Shown in pieces: positions 24,359 to 33,216 of a DNA stretch of 55,656 nt. Within the stretch, counting starts at the first letter, position 1. Each line of letters begins with the position of its first letter. The notes below the pieces were generated by a model. That model made no database searches, was not told the origin of the DNA, and was given only the letters and a program-made list of their open reading frames with translations. Source of the stretch: Candidatus Schekmanbacteria bacterium (GTDB lineage: Bacteria > SZUA-182); the NCBI GenBank assembly GCA_016235675.1, contig JACRJN010000098.1:1-55656 (forward strand), written 5' to 3'. Both the position numbers and the translations under genes were made by a program.

Positions 24359-25771
24359 TCACCTCTTGGGAATCACGCCCAAAACCGACATACCCAAATC
24401 AATTTCTATATCTTCCTCACTTTTCACCGTATTATCCAGAAACTCGATAACAAATACCACGCCAATCCCGACAGGGAGTCCCATGACCACCGAAAGTAAA
24501 ATATTCAAGATAACTTTCGGAGTGGTCGGCTCAGAGGGAGGCATTGCCTTATCGACTATAATCACATTGGTTCGGTTAATATCCCCTCTTAGCGCGGTTT
24601 CACTGAATTTTGTCAACAAGGTATCGTATATCTTGCGCGCCGTTTGGGCTTCCATGCTACGCATATTGAAGTCGAAGGTTTCCTTATTCATCTTTAAAGC
24701 GACGGCTTTTTGATCTTCCACCGCCTCTCTTAACGTTTCCCTGCGCTTTTTGGCGGCTTTATAATCGGCTACTATCGCATTAACGATATTTTTTATTTCC
24801 GCGTTCATTTTAGTTTGGACGGTTTGTAATTCGGCCACCATTTTCAAATAATGGGGATGGTTGGTGCCCACTCTGTTCGATAGTTCCGACAATTCCTTTT
24901 CCAGGCGGATTTTATCCACCTTCAGATTTTGAATTAAGGAACTGGATAAAACCTCAGGCATGCTTTCATAGTTACCTTTTTCCTGCAAATCATCCAGCAT
25001 ACCCATTTTTATCGATGTTTCATAATATTTATTTTCCGCTTGCACCAAATCCGCATTAATTTGGCTCAGTTTCTGATTGATTATATTATAACGATCATCC
25101 GGAGCAACAACCCCTTTATCGGCTTTATATTCTTCCATGCCCTTTTCCTTACTCTCCACATCCCGGCGTAATTCCTCCACCTTTTTGGAAAACCATTCCA
25201 CACTTTCTTTCAGAGGAACGACCTTTAATTCCAGATGGTACGTAGTATAAGCCCAAGCATAGGCATTGGCTACCGCTGCGGAAAAATTGGGATCGGCGGA
25301 TTTAAAGGTGATCGCGATAACGCGGCTTTCCTGAAACGGCATTACTACCAAGGATTCGCTTAAAAAATCCAGCAACCATTGTTTTATATCCTTATCCCTT
25401 TTCCAAAAGAATGCTCTGCGCTGCCACGAAGACATTTTAGATTTTTCATGGGCATCTTTTATCGAAGGATTATCCGCCAATTTCAAGCCGTCAATCACCC
25501 GTAAGGCCACATTTTTACTTTCCACGATGCTTTTTTCGGTCAGCATATATTCTACTGAAAACCCGCCGCCCGGCGTCAATTGAACATCCAGAGGGTTGGG
25601 GTTGGCGTAATCCAGAAGGAGGGTAGCCGTAGCCTCATAAGCCGGCGTCCACAAAAGAGAGCCGATTGTGGTGGCCGCCACAGTGAAAATAAATACAAAT
25701 ATTAAAGTCCATTTTTTGGATTTGATTATGTGCCAGTAATATGCTATCGGTCTTTCGCCTGGATTCGCCAT
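24359..25771 (-). CDS. Polysaccharide chain-length determinant protein (Wzz/GNVR family)
   Basis: A 470-residue inner-membrane protein. TM1 is at about 20-40 (within the Wzz domain), TM2 at about 425-447 after the proline-rich PPSEPTTPKV segment, and a long periplasmic region with coiled-coil stretches (about 180-390) lies between them. The short cytoplasmic tail ends LGVIPKR. Proteins of this type set polymer length and connect the inner-membrane machinery to the outer-membrane exporter. The kinase-like domain is a separate gene, directly downstream with a 4-nt gap. Confidence 0.9.
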   Translation of the reverse strand: MANPGERPIAYYWHIIKSKKWTLIFVFIFTVAATTIGSLLWTPAYEATATLLLDYANPNPLDVQLTPGGGFSVEYMLTEKSIVESKNVALRVIDGLKLADNPSIKDAHEKSKMSSWQRRAFFWKRDKDIKQWLLDFLSESLVVMPFQESRVIAITFKSADPNFSAAVANAYAWAYTTYHLELKVVPLKESVEWFSKKVEELRRDVESKEKGMEEYKADKGVVAPDDRYNIINQKLSQINADLVQAENKYYETSIKMGMLDDLQEKGNYESMPEVLSSSLIQNLKVDKIRLEKELSELSNRVGTNHPHYLKMVAELQTVQTKMNAEIKNIVNAIVADYKAAKKRRETLREAVEDQKAVALKMNKETFDFNMRSMEAQTARKIYDTLLTKFSETALRGDINRTNVIIVDKAMPPSEPTTPKVILNILLSVVMGLPVGIGVVFVIEFLDNTVKSEEDIEIDLGMSVLGVIPKR

Positions 25772-25782
25772 TTTATAATCCC

Positions 25783-25912
25783 CTAACCCGGATAAGCCGG
25801 GACTAAAAGAAAAAGATTAGTTCACCGCAGAGACGCAGAGAACGCAGGAAAAAACGTAGTCTAAAGCCCTTTAGGGCTGAATTTCCAGGGCTAAAGCCCT
25901 GGCACTACGGCT
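25783..25912. repeat. Repeat block between export and chain-length genes
   Basis: A CCCGGATAAGCCGGG hairpin and a CACCGCAGAGACGCAGAG tract form one family, seen again at about 43270-43410, 48235-48430 and 55500-55640. A GTAGTCTAAAGCCC...CCCTGGCACTAC hairpin follows (25856-25907). No gene is seen. Confidence 0.75.
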
Positions 25913-25956
25913 ATGATTCGTCAATCTGTTAAATTAAAAAATTTACCGCCAAGAGA

Positions 25957-27027
25957 CTAAAAAAAGCTTTCCGGTACGATGATTACATCATCCCCTTGAA
26001 TAACGGTATCCAATCTTGCATCCAATGAAGTCTCTTTTTTATCTGTTTTCCGCGTTATTTTAATCCGATCGGTAGAAGCCTTATTATTTACCCCTCCGGC
26101 AATACTGATCGCTTTAATCACCGTCAAGTCAGGCTCGATTTTATAATGTCCCGGACGATTAACCTCGCCATAGATATAGAAATATTCGCTTCTGGGCAGA
26201 TAGATAACGTCGCCGTCAAGAATCTGTATATCCTGCGACATATCGGCATCGGCAAAAAATTCGTCGTTTTGCTGCAAGGGATTGTTTAATTTCACCCGAA
26301 TAGTCTTTTCTTTGCCGTTTTCTTTTCTGATTACCCTGATACCTTCAGTCGCGGCTAATTGAGTGGGGCCGCCTGCCGTGGACATGGCTTTAATGAGCGT
26401 CATTTCCGGTTCGATCCGGTAAAAACCGGGACGATTTGCTTCTCCGTAGATGTAATAATAACCGGCGCGCTGCACGTATAAAAGATCGCTGTCCTGAAGC
26501 TCGGCATTTTGCGACATATCACCCTTTTTCAGGAGTTGTTCCAGGTTGATTACCAGCTTTTCCTGTTTTTTTTCATGTTTACGCAGGATAGTTAAAAACT
26601 CCCCCGCATCCTTGGTTAAACCCAAACCGTTGGACAAGGCGTCTGCGACATAGGTAGGTTCATCCATTACCCATTCATATTTGCCGGGTTTGTTTACCTC
26701 CCCCATTAAAACCACCTTTTTTGTTTTAAATTGCTCGACAAATACCGAAACTTGCGGGTTAACAATCATTCCCTTGGAAAGTAATTCCGCCAGTTTTTTC
26801 TCCATCCCGACAGCCGTTAAACCCTTAACGGATACCTCGCCAAGCAGGGGAAAAGTTATCGTTTCACTTTCCGAAACCCGTACTTTTGTGTTTAAATCCG
26901 GATGATCATAGACGGTAATCGCCAAAACATCCCGACCTCTGATTACATAATTGACACTTTGAGCGAATGCCGTCAGCGGTAACAAAATCATAACTAATAT
27001 TAACAACTTTCTATAAATATATTTCAT
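25957..27027 (-). CDS. Wza-type polysaccharide export protein with SLBB domains
   Basis: A 356-residue exported protein with signal peptide 1 to about 22 (ending TAFAQ). A Poly_export domain (about 25-105, VIRGRDVLAITVYDHPDLN) is followed by three SLBB-type domains. Two are near-duplicates, each containing YYIYGEANRPGFYRIEP or FYIYGEVNRPGHYKIEP. It should form the outer-membrane or periplasmic exit channel for the exopolysaccharide. It is the promoter-proximal gene of the 21-kb minus-strand run. No lipobox Cys is seen after the signal peptide, unlike E. coli Wza. Confidence 0.9.
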   Translation of the reverse strand: MKYIYRKLLILVMILLPLTAFAQSVNYVIRGRDVLAITVYDHPDLNTKVRVSESETITFPLLGEVSVKGLTAVGMEKKLAELLSKGMIVNPQVSVFVEQFKTKKVVLMGEVNKPGKYEWVMDEPTYVADALSNGLGLTKDAGEFLTILRKHEKKQEKLVINLEQLLKKGDMSQNAELQDSDLLYVQRAGYYYIYGEANRPGFYRIEPEMTLIKAMSTAGGPTQLAATEGIRVIRKENGKEKTIRVKLNNPLQQNDEFFADADMSQDIQILDGDVIYLPRSEYFYIYGEVNRPGHYKIEPDLTVIKAISIAGGVNNKASTDRIKITRKTDKKETSLDARLDTVIQGDDVIIVPESFF

Positions 27028-27711
27028 ATAGGCTCTCTTTTCCCCCGGGAAATTTAAAAGTTCATTTTGCCATAAATATTTTTTTTGTCAAGATTAACTT
27101 GCCATATCCATCAACAATTATTAGGCCTGCAACACTTCAATTACCAGAACAGGCTTGTATACTTAGAACTTATCCGTAAATAAGATAACGTTGTCATTTT
27201 CCCCCTTTAGCAAAGGGGGATTAAGGGGGATTTTATAATAATGATTTTATACAACAAGGTTTTTGTTGGAAATTATAAGAAAATCTCCCCTGACCCCTCT
27301 TTGCCAAAGAGGGGGAAATTATTTACGGATAAGTTCTTAATGAGTTCATAATTTACGATTATTATTCGGCAAAATTTCAACCTGTATGCTTGCCGTAAAA
27401 GTAAAAACCCCGGATTCCATTATTTGTGCCGCTTTTGTGCGGGCGCTGCCCGCATCACAGGCAGGATGCCTGTGTTTGGGTTGAGGAACGAAACCCAAGA
27501 TTCCCTCGTTCGTTTTTATGTCTTTGTTCCAATTTTTTGAAATCACAATTTATGAGCTTTAAAAGTATAGCGTGTAAAAACGAGTAAAGTATAAACAGAT
27601 TATAGTTTATTGTCAAGAGAAAAGCGCATAAAATATATGCACTACTTATTGTTATGACTATAACTAGTTAAAATTAAAGTAGTCTACAGAAGGGCTTTTT
27701 CCCGTTACCGG
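27028..27711. repeat. 684-bp intergenic region with a large palindromic element
   Basis: No credible gene. Positions 27165-27337 form a long inverted-repeat element with arms AGAACTTATCCGTAAAT and ATTTACGGATAAGTTCT. The inner arms are CCCCCTTTAGCAAAGGGGG and CCCCTCTTTGCCAAAGAGG. A CACAGGCAGGATGCCTGTG hairpin lies near 27457-27475. The remainder (about 27545-27711) is AT-rich and may hold the 3' end signals of the NACHT gene. Confidence 0.8.
27064..27091 (-). promoter_or_regulatory. Possible promoter of the exopolysaccharide locus
   Basis: On the minus strand, TTGACA (complement of 27086-27091), a 16-bp A/T-rich spacer, then CAAAAT (complement of 27064-27069), giving a start near 27057 and a leader of about 30 nt. 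The -35 is perfect but the -10 is only 4/6. Confidence 0.4.
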
Positions 27712-29427
27712 CTAATTCTTTCCCTCAATCGCACTCAAAGACTTCCCGGCAAGCTCAAGCAATTGCGGATTGGTGATGGAGGACGGCAGGGGTTGATGAT
27801 GACTCCAGAGATGGTCGAAGGCCGACACGACGGCCTTTTTAGTTTCCGCATCGGTGCCGTTTTGCAAGCAGCCCTCGATCAGGTTCAGGCTGCGCTCGTC
27901 CCCGATTTCGCATAACAATTGGGCGCATTTAATTTTGCGCCAGATTTCCGGACTTTTATATATTTTAGCTTTAAGAAAGTTAACCGTCCTGCCGTCGGCT
28001 TTGGCAATAACGGCTTGATTATAAGCATCCAGATGAAAATTACCTCCGCAGTCACGATCCAAATTCCGCTGTAAATATTTTTGCATCGACCTTTGCAGTT
28101 CGGGATAAACCTGCTGCGCCTCGGCAAAACAATTTAAAGCCAAATCCACATTAATCTCGTTTAAGCAATTAATGAGATTGGAAGCGTTATTCTGCAAACC
28201 GGCAAAATGCACGATACATTCTCTCCACCAGTTATCCTGATGTTTTCCCAGCAGATATTTTAACCCGTCCGGGCGATTGTTCAGGTTTTGGGCGGCTAAA
28301 TTCTCTTGCAGGGAAAGGTGGGTGAATCGGTAGAGATTCCGGTTTTTGGCAAGCATCAATAGTCCGGCAGGAGCATATGTTTCCTTTAACAAATCCTGCG
28401 CTTCCTGTAGGCTGATTTTTTGCTCCGGGCGAAATTTTTGCAAAATTTGCCTGAATTCATCCTCTGAAAAATAGATTTTCCCCTGTTCCTGGAGATAAAA
28501 AGCCGATGCCTCTAAAATCTGTGATTTCAATTTCAAATTATAGGAAATCCGGCCAAAGGGATTAGCGGACAGCTCTAAATTATGCCGTATAAATATTTGG
28601 TAAAGTTCGGCGCGGTTGCGGGGAAGGGATTTACCGTTTTGGAAAAGGTAACAAATCCGGGAAAACCCAAAAGGGGAGCGAGACAAGCGTTTCAATTGAA
28701 TATCGTTTTTCAACTCCTCCAATAACTGATACGGATTGGTCGGCCAGCTTAATCTGGATTGAATCAGCCCTTCCATCTGCTTTTCGTTTAAATCCGCCAG
28801 ATAGACCTTTCCCAGTCCGTTTAGATAATTACAATATTGGGCAGTACGGCAGGCGATTAAAAAAGTATTCCCGCTTTGACTGTAGTGCTCCAGAAATTCC
28901 TTAACCAGTCTCAATACTTCCCGGATTTCCTGCTGATGTGAGATTTCATCCAAAGCATCCGCCAGGAAAACTAATTTGCCTGCCGCCAGGTTTTTGTAAA
29001 TAAATTTATCCGGCTGGGGATAATCACGCTCAGCAAAAATTTTAATTATAAAGTCTAAAAGAGCACGTTTGCTTTGCCATAATTGCTCTAAATTCAGATA
29101 AACCGGGATGGTGTCGCTTTTTTTATCGAAGGCTAGACGCAAGGCTATTTTTTTCAGCAGGGTGCTTTTGCCCGATTCCGGTTTACCGATAATCCAGAGC
29201 TTTTCCCCCATTTGTAATTGGGACAAATTATTGATAATCCTTTTAAAAACCTTATCGCAATCGGAAAGCAGAGATTCGTAGCGCATCAATTTTTGCGGGA
29301 TATACAACTCTTTCAATTCGGGACGGAATGAATTGGAAGAGAATATCTCGTGAATGAGTTCTATTTTATAATGCTCTAAGTGCTGGTTTTTAAAGAAATT
29401 AAACTGCATAAAGCTTCCATAATTCAA
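27712..29427 (-). CDS. NACHT-type STAND NTPase (signal-sensing/defence candidate)
   Basis: A 571-residue protein. A short N-terminal region (1 to about 75) precedes a NACHT domain: Walker A GKPESGKST (81-89), Walker B LVFLADALDE (152-161), the ACRTAQY sensor segment (about 192-198), and the downstream FTHLSLQENLAAQ (368-380) typical of NACHT proteins. The C-terminal part is helical with HEAT-like units (CEIGDERSLNLIEGCLQNG) and probably acts as sensor. No effector domain (nuclease, TIR, protease) is recognisable. Solitary NACHT proteins include anti-phage and signalling NTPases; which applies here is unknown. An alternative ATG at 29407-29409 (residue 7) has a GGAAG upstream. Confidence 0.85.
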   Translation of the reverse strand: MNYGSFMQFNFFKNQHLEHYKIELIHEIFSSNSFRPELKELYIPQKLMRYESLLSDCDKVFKRIINNLSQLQMGEKLWIIGKPESGKSTLLKKIALRLAFDKKSDTIPVYLNLEQLWQSKRALLDFIIKIFAERDYPQPDKFIYKNLAAGKLVFLADALDEISHQQEIREVLRLVKEFLEHYSQSGNTFLIACRTAQYCNYLNGLGKVYLADLNEKQMEGLIQSRLSWPTNPYQLLEELKNDIQLKRLSRSPFGFSRICYLFQNGKSLPRNRAELYQIFIRHNLELSANPFGRISYNLKLKSQILEASAFYLQEQGKIYFSEDEFRQILQKFRPEQKISLQEAQDLLKETYAPAGLLMLAKNRNLYRFTHLSLQENLAAQNLNNRPDGLKYLLGKHQDNWWRECIVHFAGLQNNASNLINCLNEINVDLALNCFAEAQQVYPELQRSMQKYLQRNLDRDCGGNFHLDAYNQAVIAKADGRTVNFLKAKIYKSPEIWRKIKCAQLLCEIGDERSLNLIEGCLQNGTDAETKKAVVSAFDHLWSHHQPLPSSITNPQLLELAGKSLSAIEGKN

Positions 29428-29818
29428 CGGATTTTAGGCGGAATTGCCCGATTAATAATAGTGCAATAGGTGTGCCATTTAAGTAACACTAATTGATACA
29501 ATTGGAGGGAATAGACATTTGTTCAAAAGGGCGGGGTAAAATGTTCAGGTTAATTGGGACATTTAAAAATTGAGAGTGTTGACATATAGATAGAAATTGT
29601 TTTTTCGTTCGTAGTTCGTAGTTCGTAGTCCCAGCCCTTCAGGGCTGATCTTCAGGGCGTTAGCTCTGCAATTACGGCTCTCAATACTTTCGGAGCATTC
29701 CATATTATTTTACACGAACATACCTTTTTTGCAGCCCTAAGGGGCTGAAAATACGTGGCTGAAGCCACGGGACTACGTGTTTTAAATATAGAAATACCTA
29801 TCTTTAGGTGAACACTCT
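29428..29818. repeat. 391-bp intergenic region with nested hairpins
   Basis: No gene. Short outer arms GAGAGTGTT (from about 29573) and AACACTCTC (to about 29819) surround GTAGTCCCAGCCCTTCAGGG (from about 29626) and GCCACGGGACTAC (to about 29776). The distal arm lies immediately beside the TonB-receptor stop codon. The stretch nearest the NACHT start (29428-29570) shows no recognisable promoter. Confidence 0.7.
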
Positions 29819-31861
29819 CTAAAAATTATAGCGTGCTTCTAAAATAAAATTAATACCGGGTTTAGGAAAATCATAACGTACTGTCCCCGCCGCGGTCGGG
29901 TCTTCATACTCTGTATCCAATAAGTTGAAAACTGTTGCCTGCAATTCGAAATCCTTGAGCAGATTTTTCAAGGTGATACTTTCATTGAGCATGGCATAAG
30001 GGTTCATACTCTCTCTGGAATCGCCGAAAGCACGATATCTCTTGCCAACCAACATAAGTCTGGTGTTGGAGTTTAGATACTCATTAAATAGATAATTAAA
30101 ACCGATATTCCCCCGATGTACCGCCACTTCCGAAATGCGCCGCCCTGTTTCGTCCTGAGGATTGATAAAGGTGTAGTTTATATACCCGTAATGACCTTCC
30201 TCCACCTGGGCACGCAATTCCGTTTCCACGCCATCAATTTTACTGACACCGGTGTTGTTTTCAAATTGTAACTGTCCGTTGGCGTTTAAACTGGTACCGA
30301 TCAAATCTTCGATACGATTGTAGAAATAATTGGCTCGCCAGACCAAAAGCGGGGAAAACTGATAATTGATTTCCGCCTCATAAGTGTCAGCCTTTTCCGC
30401 CCGCAGATTCTCGTTACCCAGTTGAGAGGGATTATTGGCATTATACAACTGCTCGAAATTGGGCGCCCGGAAAGCCTTGCCGTAAAGAAGTTTAAATCCC
30501 AGCGCATCCGTCGCTTGCCAGGTAATACCCCCACGTGGGCTGAAGGCGTTCCCGAAATCGTTATACTGGTCAAAACGACCGCCGACGGTTAAGCTTATGT
30601 CTTTGGTAATATTCCAATAATCCTGGAAATATAAAGCCCAGACATGCCGCTTAACGTTTCTGTTCCAGTTGGGAGCCTCTTGAAAAGAACTCAGCGGGGT
30701 CAGACCGAACAAAGGCACCAGCGTATTGGGATCGAAATTAGCATAATGTATTACATCATATTGCTTGATTCGCTCCACATTCCAGCCTACAGTAAGCAGG
30801 TTTTGCGTAAACAACTCATAATCGGCTTGCAAATCTAAAGCCAAAGTTTGATTTTTAAGCTTTGGTTCTCCTAATACACCATTAGGAAAGCGCCCCAAAA
30901 AGCCTGGTTGAAAAAGCTCCCAAAATAAATCCATATCCACTTGGTCAATAGATAACTCCGCCTTAATATCCAAATCCGCCGATACCGATTTTTTTATTCC
31001 CAAAACGCTGTACCAATGCCTGACCTCGAAATCGTTACTATCTCCCAGCGCATAACTAACACCGATATAAGTTCCCCGCTCTTTTTCCAGATAACGGCTG
31101 CGCCAGTATATATCTTTATACTCCAAATTCAGACTCAAATCAGCCTTTTGCAGCCTCATATCCGTTTTCCCCGGCGCTGCCGACGGCTGTCCTAAAAGGG
31201 TGGCATAATCCTCTTCGATCCAGGCTTTAAAACCATCGGTATTTAAATAATCGGCGTTAAAAGTTATTCCCAGGTCACCCAAATAGTTGCCAAAGAGGAC
31301 ATCGCCGCCCCAGGTATCGTAACTGCCGCCCCGGAGTTCGGTTATCGTGCCATTAATATCGTCCGCTTTGCGGGTGATGATATTGACGATAGTCAAAAAA
31401 GCCCCGCTGCCGTACAAAGCCGAACCCGGCCCTTTGACGATTTCCACCTTTTCGATATTATCGACGATCATATCGTCCCACACATGCTGAGCCCCGCCGC
31501 TGCCGGGAATATTCAGTTTATGCCCATCCACCATAATCAGCACCTTATCGGAATTAACCGTCTTGACTCCTCTGGCTTCGATCATATATTTGCCGTAGCG
31601 ATTTATGCTGATTCCCAGCCCCGGAATATTTTCCAGAATATCCCTGATCGTTTGCGCTCCCATATTCTCAATTTGCCGCCAGTTGATAACCGTGACTATT
31701 GCCGGGACTTTATTGATGGAACGTGCGGTTTTGGTAGGGGTAACCACCTCCTCTTCCAGAAAATAAGCATACTCTCCACCTAGTTGTGCCCAAATGTTTT
31801 CTGCCCATAAACCCAAAAACAAGGTAATCATAACCACCAATAATAAATTTTTTCGGCGCAT
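29819..31861 (-). CDS. TonB-dependent outer-membrane receptor
   Basis: A 680-residue outer-membrane beta-barrel. Signal peptide 1 to about 25 (ending IWAQ) is followed by a TonB-box-like EEEVVTPTK. The plug domain (about 45-165) contains RDILENIPGLGIS, VLIMVDGHKLN, VEIVKGPGSALYGSGAF and IVNIITR. A roughly 500-residue barrel ends with the aromatic C-terminus EARYNF. It belongs to the BtuB/FepA-like group; the ligand cannot be told. No cobalamin riboswitch, TonB/ExbBD or ABC transporter gene is adjacent. The start has a GAGGAG Shine-Dalgarno. Confidence 0.93.
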   Translation of the reverse strand: MRRKNLLLVVMITLFLGLWAENIWAQLGGEYAYFLEEEVVTPTKTARSINKVPAIVTVINWRQIENMGAQTIRDILENIPGLGISINRYGKYMIEARGVKTVNSDKVLIMVDGHKLNIPGSGGAQHVWDDMIVDNIEKVEIVKGPGSALYGSGAFLTIVNIITRKADDINGTITELRGGSYDTWGGDVLFGNYLGDLGITFNADYLNTDGFKAWIEEDYATLLGQPSAAPGKTDMRLQKADLSLNLEYKDIYWRSRYLEKERGTYIGVSYALGDSNDFEVRHWYSVLGIKKSVSADLDIKAELSIDQVDMDLFWELFQPGFLGRFPNGVLGEPKLKNQTLALDLQADYELFTQNLLTVGWNVERIKQYDVIHYANFDPNTLVPLFGLTPLSSFQEAPNWNRNVKRHVWALYFQDYWNITKDISLTVGGRFDQYNDFGNAFSPRGGITWQATDALGFKLLYGKAFRAPNFEQLYNANNPSQLGNENLRAEKADTYEAEINYQFSPLLVWRANYFYNRIEDLIGTSLNANGQLQFENNTGVSKIDGVETELRAQVEEGHYGYINYTFINPQDETGRRISEVAVHRGNIGFNYLFNEYLNSNTRLMLVGKRYRAFGDSRESMNPYAMLNESITLKNLLKDFELQATVFNLLDTEYEDPTAAGTVRYDFPKPGINFILEARYNF

Positions 31862-32163
31862 GGTCTCCTCACTTGTTTTAAGACGTGTAGCATAATGAAA
31901 CGTTATTCATGTAATAACAATAATATAAAGATTACCATGTTTTATATGGCAACTAAGTCACTTAATTACATTTTCTCTTTTATTTCCAATTAGTATCGAT
32001 ATTAAAATTTCGTCCTTGAATTTATATAAAACTAGAATCTTTGTCTTCTAACCTGTTGTATAAAATAGCATATTAGCATGTTGCCGCAGGATTATTAACA
32101 TATACATCACAATATTTCAACGGTATTGACTTTATATTTCACCCACGGCCATACTTAAAATAT
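31862..32163. promoter_or_regulatory. AT-rich divergent intergenic region (no gene)
   Basis: 302 bp between the divergent TonB-receptor and KAS III-like genes. It is strongly AT-rich and carries none of the dispersed palindromes found in most other long gaps. It should contain promoters for both directions. A TTGACT at 32126-32131 points toward the KAS gene but has no good -10 at normal spacing, so I do not call specific sites. No riboswitch signature is seen. Confidence 0.5.
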
Positions 32164-33216
32164 ATGTCTAATACAAAAAACCTTTTTACAAACAATTTGG
32201 CCAATCAAAAAACAGCTAAAATCCTTAGTACCGGCGTCTATTTGCCTGAAACAAAAGTTTCTTTAAATGATTTCAAGCTAAAAGGCGTACCGCAAAGTCT
32301 GCTGGACAAACTTGGTATTCTGGAACATAGGATATGTCTACCCGATGAGGAATCAACCGATATGGAGGTTAAAGCGGCTAAAAATGCCCTGGAAAAATCG
32401 GGTTTTAATGCCGCGGATTTGGATTTGATTATCTGCTCCCCTGTTTTTACTCAAACCTGCGGCGTGCCCAATTCAAATCTATTACAAGCCAAACTGGGCG
32501 CAACCAAAGCTGCCGCATTCGATATTATGCAGGCTTGTTCCGGTATTATCCCTCAGTTGATGGTCGCAACTAATTTTATTACCCTGGGGCAATATCAAAA
32601 TATCCTGATTGCTAATTCCACCGATTGGGGCCGAATTGTTCACCCTCAGGATTTGGAAAATTTTGTGGTTTTGGGTAACGGGGCTTCTGCCGCCGTTTTA
32701 ACTGCAACAGAACCACCCTGGGGCTTTTTGGCCTTTGATATGCAGACCGACGGTCGTTTTTATCACAAATGCGGGGCACGGACAGAAAGTCTGGATAATA
32801 AAGTTCTCCACCAGCGCTATTACGAATGCGCCGACGGGAGGCTTTTTTTCTACATCGACAACGACATCAAAAACCAATCCTCCTCCTGGGCCAGATACCT
32901 GCTGTTGTCTATTCCTAAAACACTGAATGCGGTGTTAGCCAAAGCGGGACTAAAAAAAGAAGATGTAGACATGCTGGTGCTGCATCAAAACATCGATCCC
33001 TTAGTCAACGGCTGGATTAAATTGTGCGGCATCCCCAGGGAGAAAACCTTTTGCACTCATCATAAATATGGCAATCTGGCTTCGGCCAATCTCATGACAA
33101 ACCTGAACGAATTGATCGAAAACGGACGGCTGAAAGATGGGGACATCGTAGCATTTGTAGCCCAAGGTGCCGGTTTTTCCGTCGGTTCGGCAATTCTGCG
33201 CTGGGGTGGAAAATGA
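32164..33216 (+). CDS. KAS III-like ketoacyl synthase (thiolase fold)
   Basis: A 350-residue FabH/KAS III-superfamily enzyme with the Cys-His-Asn triad: Cys125 (QACSG), His274 (LHQNI) and Asn304 (YGNLASAN). The usual HQAN reads HQNI, and the Asn segment departs from the canonical GNTSAAS, so it is likely a specialised condensing enzyme rather than the housekeeping FabH. It would condense an acyl thioester with a malonyl- or acyl-derived partner. Its stop overlaps the start of the ThDP enzyme gene (ATGA), so the two are translationally coupled and probably successive steps in one small pathway. Confidence 0.87.
   Translation: MSNTKNLFTNNLANQKTAKILSTGVYLPETKVSLNDFKLKGVPQSLLDKLGILEHRICLPDEESTDMEVKAAKNALEKSGFNAADLDLIICSPVFTQTCGVPNSNLLQAKLGATKAAAFDIMQACSGIIPQLMVATNFITLGQYQNILIANSTDWGRIVHPQDLENFVVLGNGASAAVLTATEPPWGFLAFDMQTDGRFYHKCGARTESLDNKVLHQRYYECADGRLFFYIDNDIKNQSSSWARYLLLSIPKTLNAVLAKAGLKKEDVDMLVLHQNIDPLVNGWIKLCGIPREKTFCTHHKYGNLASANLMTNLNELIENGRLKDGDIVAFVAQGAGFSVGSAILRWGGK

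Noticed and set aside
27346-27546. 66-residue minus-strand ORF
   Set aside because: It runs through a dispersed CACAGGC hairpin and has no Shine-Dalgarno or recognisable domain.
31862-32163. Cobalamin riboswitch upstream of the TonB-dependent receptor
   Set aside because: The region is AT-rich without the expected G/C-rich conserved boxes.
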